DNA from: Wolbachia endosymbiont of Mansonella ozzardi
GTDB taxonomy: Bacteria; Pseudomonadota; Alphaproteobacteria; Rickettsiales; Anaplasmataceae
Reading direction: 5' to 3'
DNA length: 7,645 bases
NCBI RefSeq assembly: GCF_020278625.1
Contig: NZ_JADAKK010000055.1
Coordinates: 1-7,645, forward strand
The stretch's first letter is position 1. Every line of letters begins with the position of its first letter. The notes below the pieces were generated by a model. The model was not told the origin of the DNA and did not search any database. It saw only the letters and a list, made by a program, of their open reading frames with translations. Shown piece by piece: positions 6,380 through 7,645 of the stretch. A program made the translations under genes and the position numbers.

Positions 6380-7485
6380 ACATTAAACTCTGGTATAGAA
6401 CACTAGATTATTATCTCGTTATTCCAGTAGTTCTTTTGCTGACCATAAGCTTCGTTCCTATTCATTCAGCAAGTTCCGTAATTGCACAGCGTCTTTCTTT
6501 ACCGCAAAATTATTATACAGCGCCATGTAGTTTATATAGTTCTGTCACTGGTTACCTTAGTAGTATTTTCTTTTCTTAATATAAAAACCATACTTAACCT
6601 TTCGTTTGTGGGTTTTGCTCTGTTTATTATTCTGATGGCAGCTGTGGTAATACTTGACATGGAAACAAAAGGGGCGAAATGATGGTTATATATTGTCAAA
6701 ATTCCAATTCAGCCATCTGAGTTTGTAAAGCCATTTTTTCTGTTGTTATAGCTGGTGTCTTGGCTATCGGCATGAAGTTTAAAGTTTATATGTCAATCAT
6801 AATATTTCTGTTGATTTTTACATTGTACTTTTACATCCTGATTTCAGTGTGTCCATACCTCTGACATATTCTTTTACCTGCCAAATGTTTATTGCGTGTA
6901 CACCACTTTTATACTTTGTATGTATATTAGGAATAGTCATAACTGAAATTGCTACGGCTACTTGTATTTTCCACATATAAAGCAAAGGATTTACAATTTT
7001 CTCTTTAATTTGTACAGCGCGATAATCTTCAAGTTATAAAATTATTGAAAGCACTCAAAAAAGGCCAGTTAACCGGTGTTGGCTCTGGTGAAGGTAGCGT
7101 CAAAATCTTTCTTCCTGATAGTCATACAGATTTTGTATTTTCTGTTCTAGCAGAAGAATTTGGTTTGGTTATGTGTTTAGCCAAATTGATTTTGTTTGGC
7201 ATCATTTCTGCTTGCTTACTCTATGTCCATATAGAGAAAGTGAATTATTCAATCTGCTGGTAATTTTCGGTATTTCGATTCAATTTATCGCACAATTTAT
7301 AATAAACATAGGGATAACGTTAGGCATTTTCCCACCGCTGGTATAATTTTACCATACTGAGCTATGGTGGCTCTTTCCTTTCATCTTCAAGCATTGCTCT
7401 TAGCGTAATGCTGTCCCTTAGTAGAAACCAAGCTCTTACACTAAAATTCTGTAAGCGTATTGCGTTTAGAAATAATATAGGCTAG
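6376..7485 (+). pseudogene. ftsW: Decayed cell-division protein FtsW
   Basis: This 1,110-base stretch contains pieces of an FtsW/RodA-family SEDS protein in all three frames. FtsW is the septal peptidoglycan glycosyltransferase with multiple membrane helices. In order: the N-terminus from ATG 6376 ([17 protein letters not shown], then SASSVIAQRLSLP); a shift near 6515 into HVVYIVLSLVTLVVFSFLN and METKGAK; a TGA at 6680-6682 where the family has the arginine of GAKRW; then WLYIVKIPIQPSEFVKPFF; a shift near 6740 into VVIAGVLAIGMKF; a shift near 6840 into PDFSVSIPLTYSF; shifts near 6978 and 7020; QVIKLLKALKKGQLTGVGSG-EG with LPDSHTDFVFSVLAEEFGL; a shift near 7240 into FGISIQFIAQFIINIGITLG; and a last shift near 7345 into SYGGSFLSSSIALSVMLSLS, ending at TAG 7483-7485. 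Full length with about seven shifts and one nonsense codon implies recent loss. Confidence 0.9.
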
Positions 7486-7645
7486 TGGTTAGGGCTACCC
7501 AACCTGAATGATTATAACTGCATTAACACTGTGATTCGAACCTACTAGGAGGTTGTCATCCAAGTAGCCCCTTCTCTTGTCATCCAAGTAACTTTTTTCG
7601 TCATTCCAGCAGTTGATACTAGGATCTACTGTCTAAAACATCAAG
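7486..7645. other. Gene-free repeat-bearing stretch after ftsW remnant
   Basis: No coding frame is supported. A fragment near 7531-7545 resembles half of a tRNA T-arm but has no matching stems. The right half contains the short direct repeats listed at 7553-7590 and a related unit from 7599. Confidence 0.5.
7553..7590. repeat. Tandem direct repeat TTGTCATCCAAGTA
   Basis: The 14-base TTGTCATCCAAGTA occurs exactly at 7553-7566 and 7577-7590, 24 bases apart. A third, looser unit CGTCATTCCAG begins at 7599. A degenerate relative is present at 86-103. The sequence type is that of the common short intergenic repeats in Wolbachia; two close units are too few to suggest a CRISPR. Confidence 0.6.

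Noticed and set aside
6482..6682. 66-codon frame as a separate small membrane protein
   Set aside because: It is the second piece of the ftsW remnant after a frameshift; its sequence continues the FtsW order exactly.
7480..7556. tRNA-like stretch with TAGTGGTTAGGGCTAC and a GGTTCGAATC-type element on opposite strands
   Set aside because: The two elements lie on opposite strands, no acceptor or anticodon stem forms, and the T-stem does not pair fully.
7553..7610. CRISPR-like repeat spacing
   Set aside because: There are only two exact 14-base units and one loose one, the spacers are about 10 bases, and no cas genes are present.

Overview
The window looks like a piece of a Wolbachia chromosome, or at least that of a close Rickettsiales relative. 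The evidence is the low GC content, the form of RpsD, UbiE, Bcr-type transporter and transketolase, the RelE/RelB-type gene remnants typical of these genomes, and scattered degenerate copies of the short 'GTCATyCCAG / CCAAGTAGCC' intergenic repeats common in Wolbachia. This assignment rests on recognising protein and repeat character, not on a database search.

Left part (1-1134, minus strand): a compact unit reads rpsD (ribosomal protein S4), then tRNA-Leu(UAA) with encoded CCA, then iscX (small Fe-S assembly accessory protein), followed by a gene-free tail with degenerate repeats. Back to back with rpsD across a 113-bp gap is tkt (transketolase, 1248-3203, plus). The gap holds two divergent promoter candidates whose -35 boxes are one base apart.

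Middle part: a Bcr/CflA-type MFS exporter gene (3270-4466, minus, GTG start) converges on tkt. Upstream of it, at 4530-5433 on the minus strand, is a decayed type II toxin-antitoxin region. It holds a broken RelB-like antitoxin overlapping a broken RelE/ParE-like toxin, then a second, paralogous broken antitoxin. Both antitoxin remnants keep the same promoter and leader layout, with a nearly identical 24-base start region and the -10 box 30 bases from the ATG.

Right part (plus strand): ubiE (ubiquinone methyltransferase, 5681-6379) is intact and overlaps by four bases (ATGA) a nearly full-length but dead ftsW (6376-7485). The ftsW remnant has about seven frame changes and one clear nonsense codon, yet still shows the family's motifs from its N-terminus to its C-terminus, so the decay looks recent. 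The last 160 bases carry short direct repeats.

Overall this is housekeeping sequence (translation, pentose phosphate pathway, Fe-S assembly, quinone synthesis) mixed with reductive decay of a toxin-antitoxin locus and a cell-wall/division gene. I do not see a convincing new biological system. The most interesting items are the duplicated antitoxin promoter cassettes and the ftsW pseudogene.
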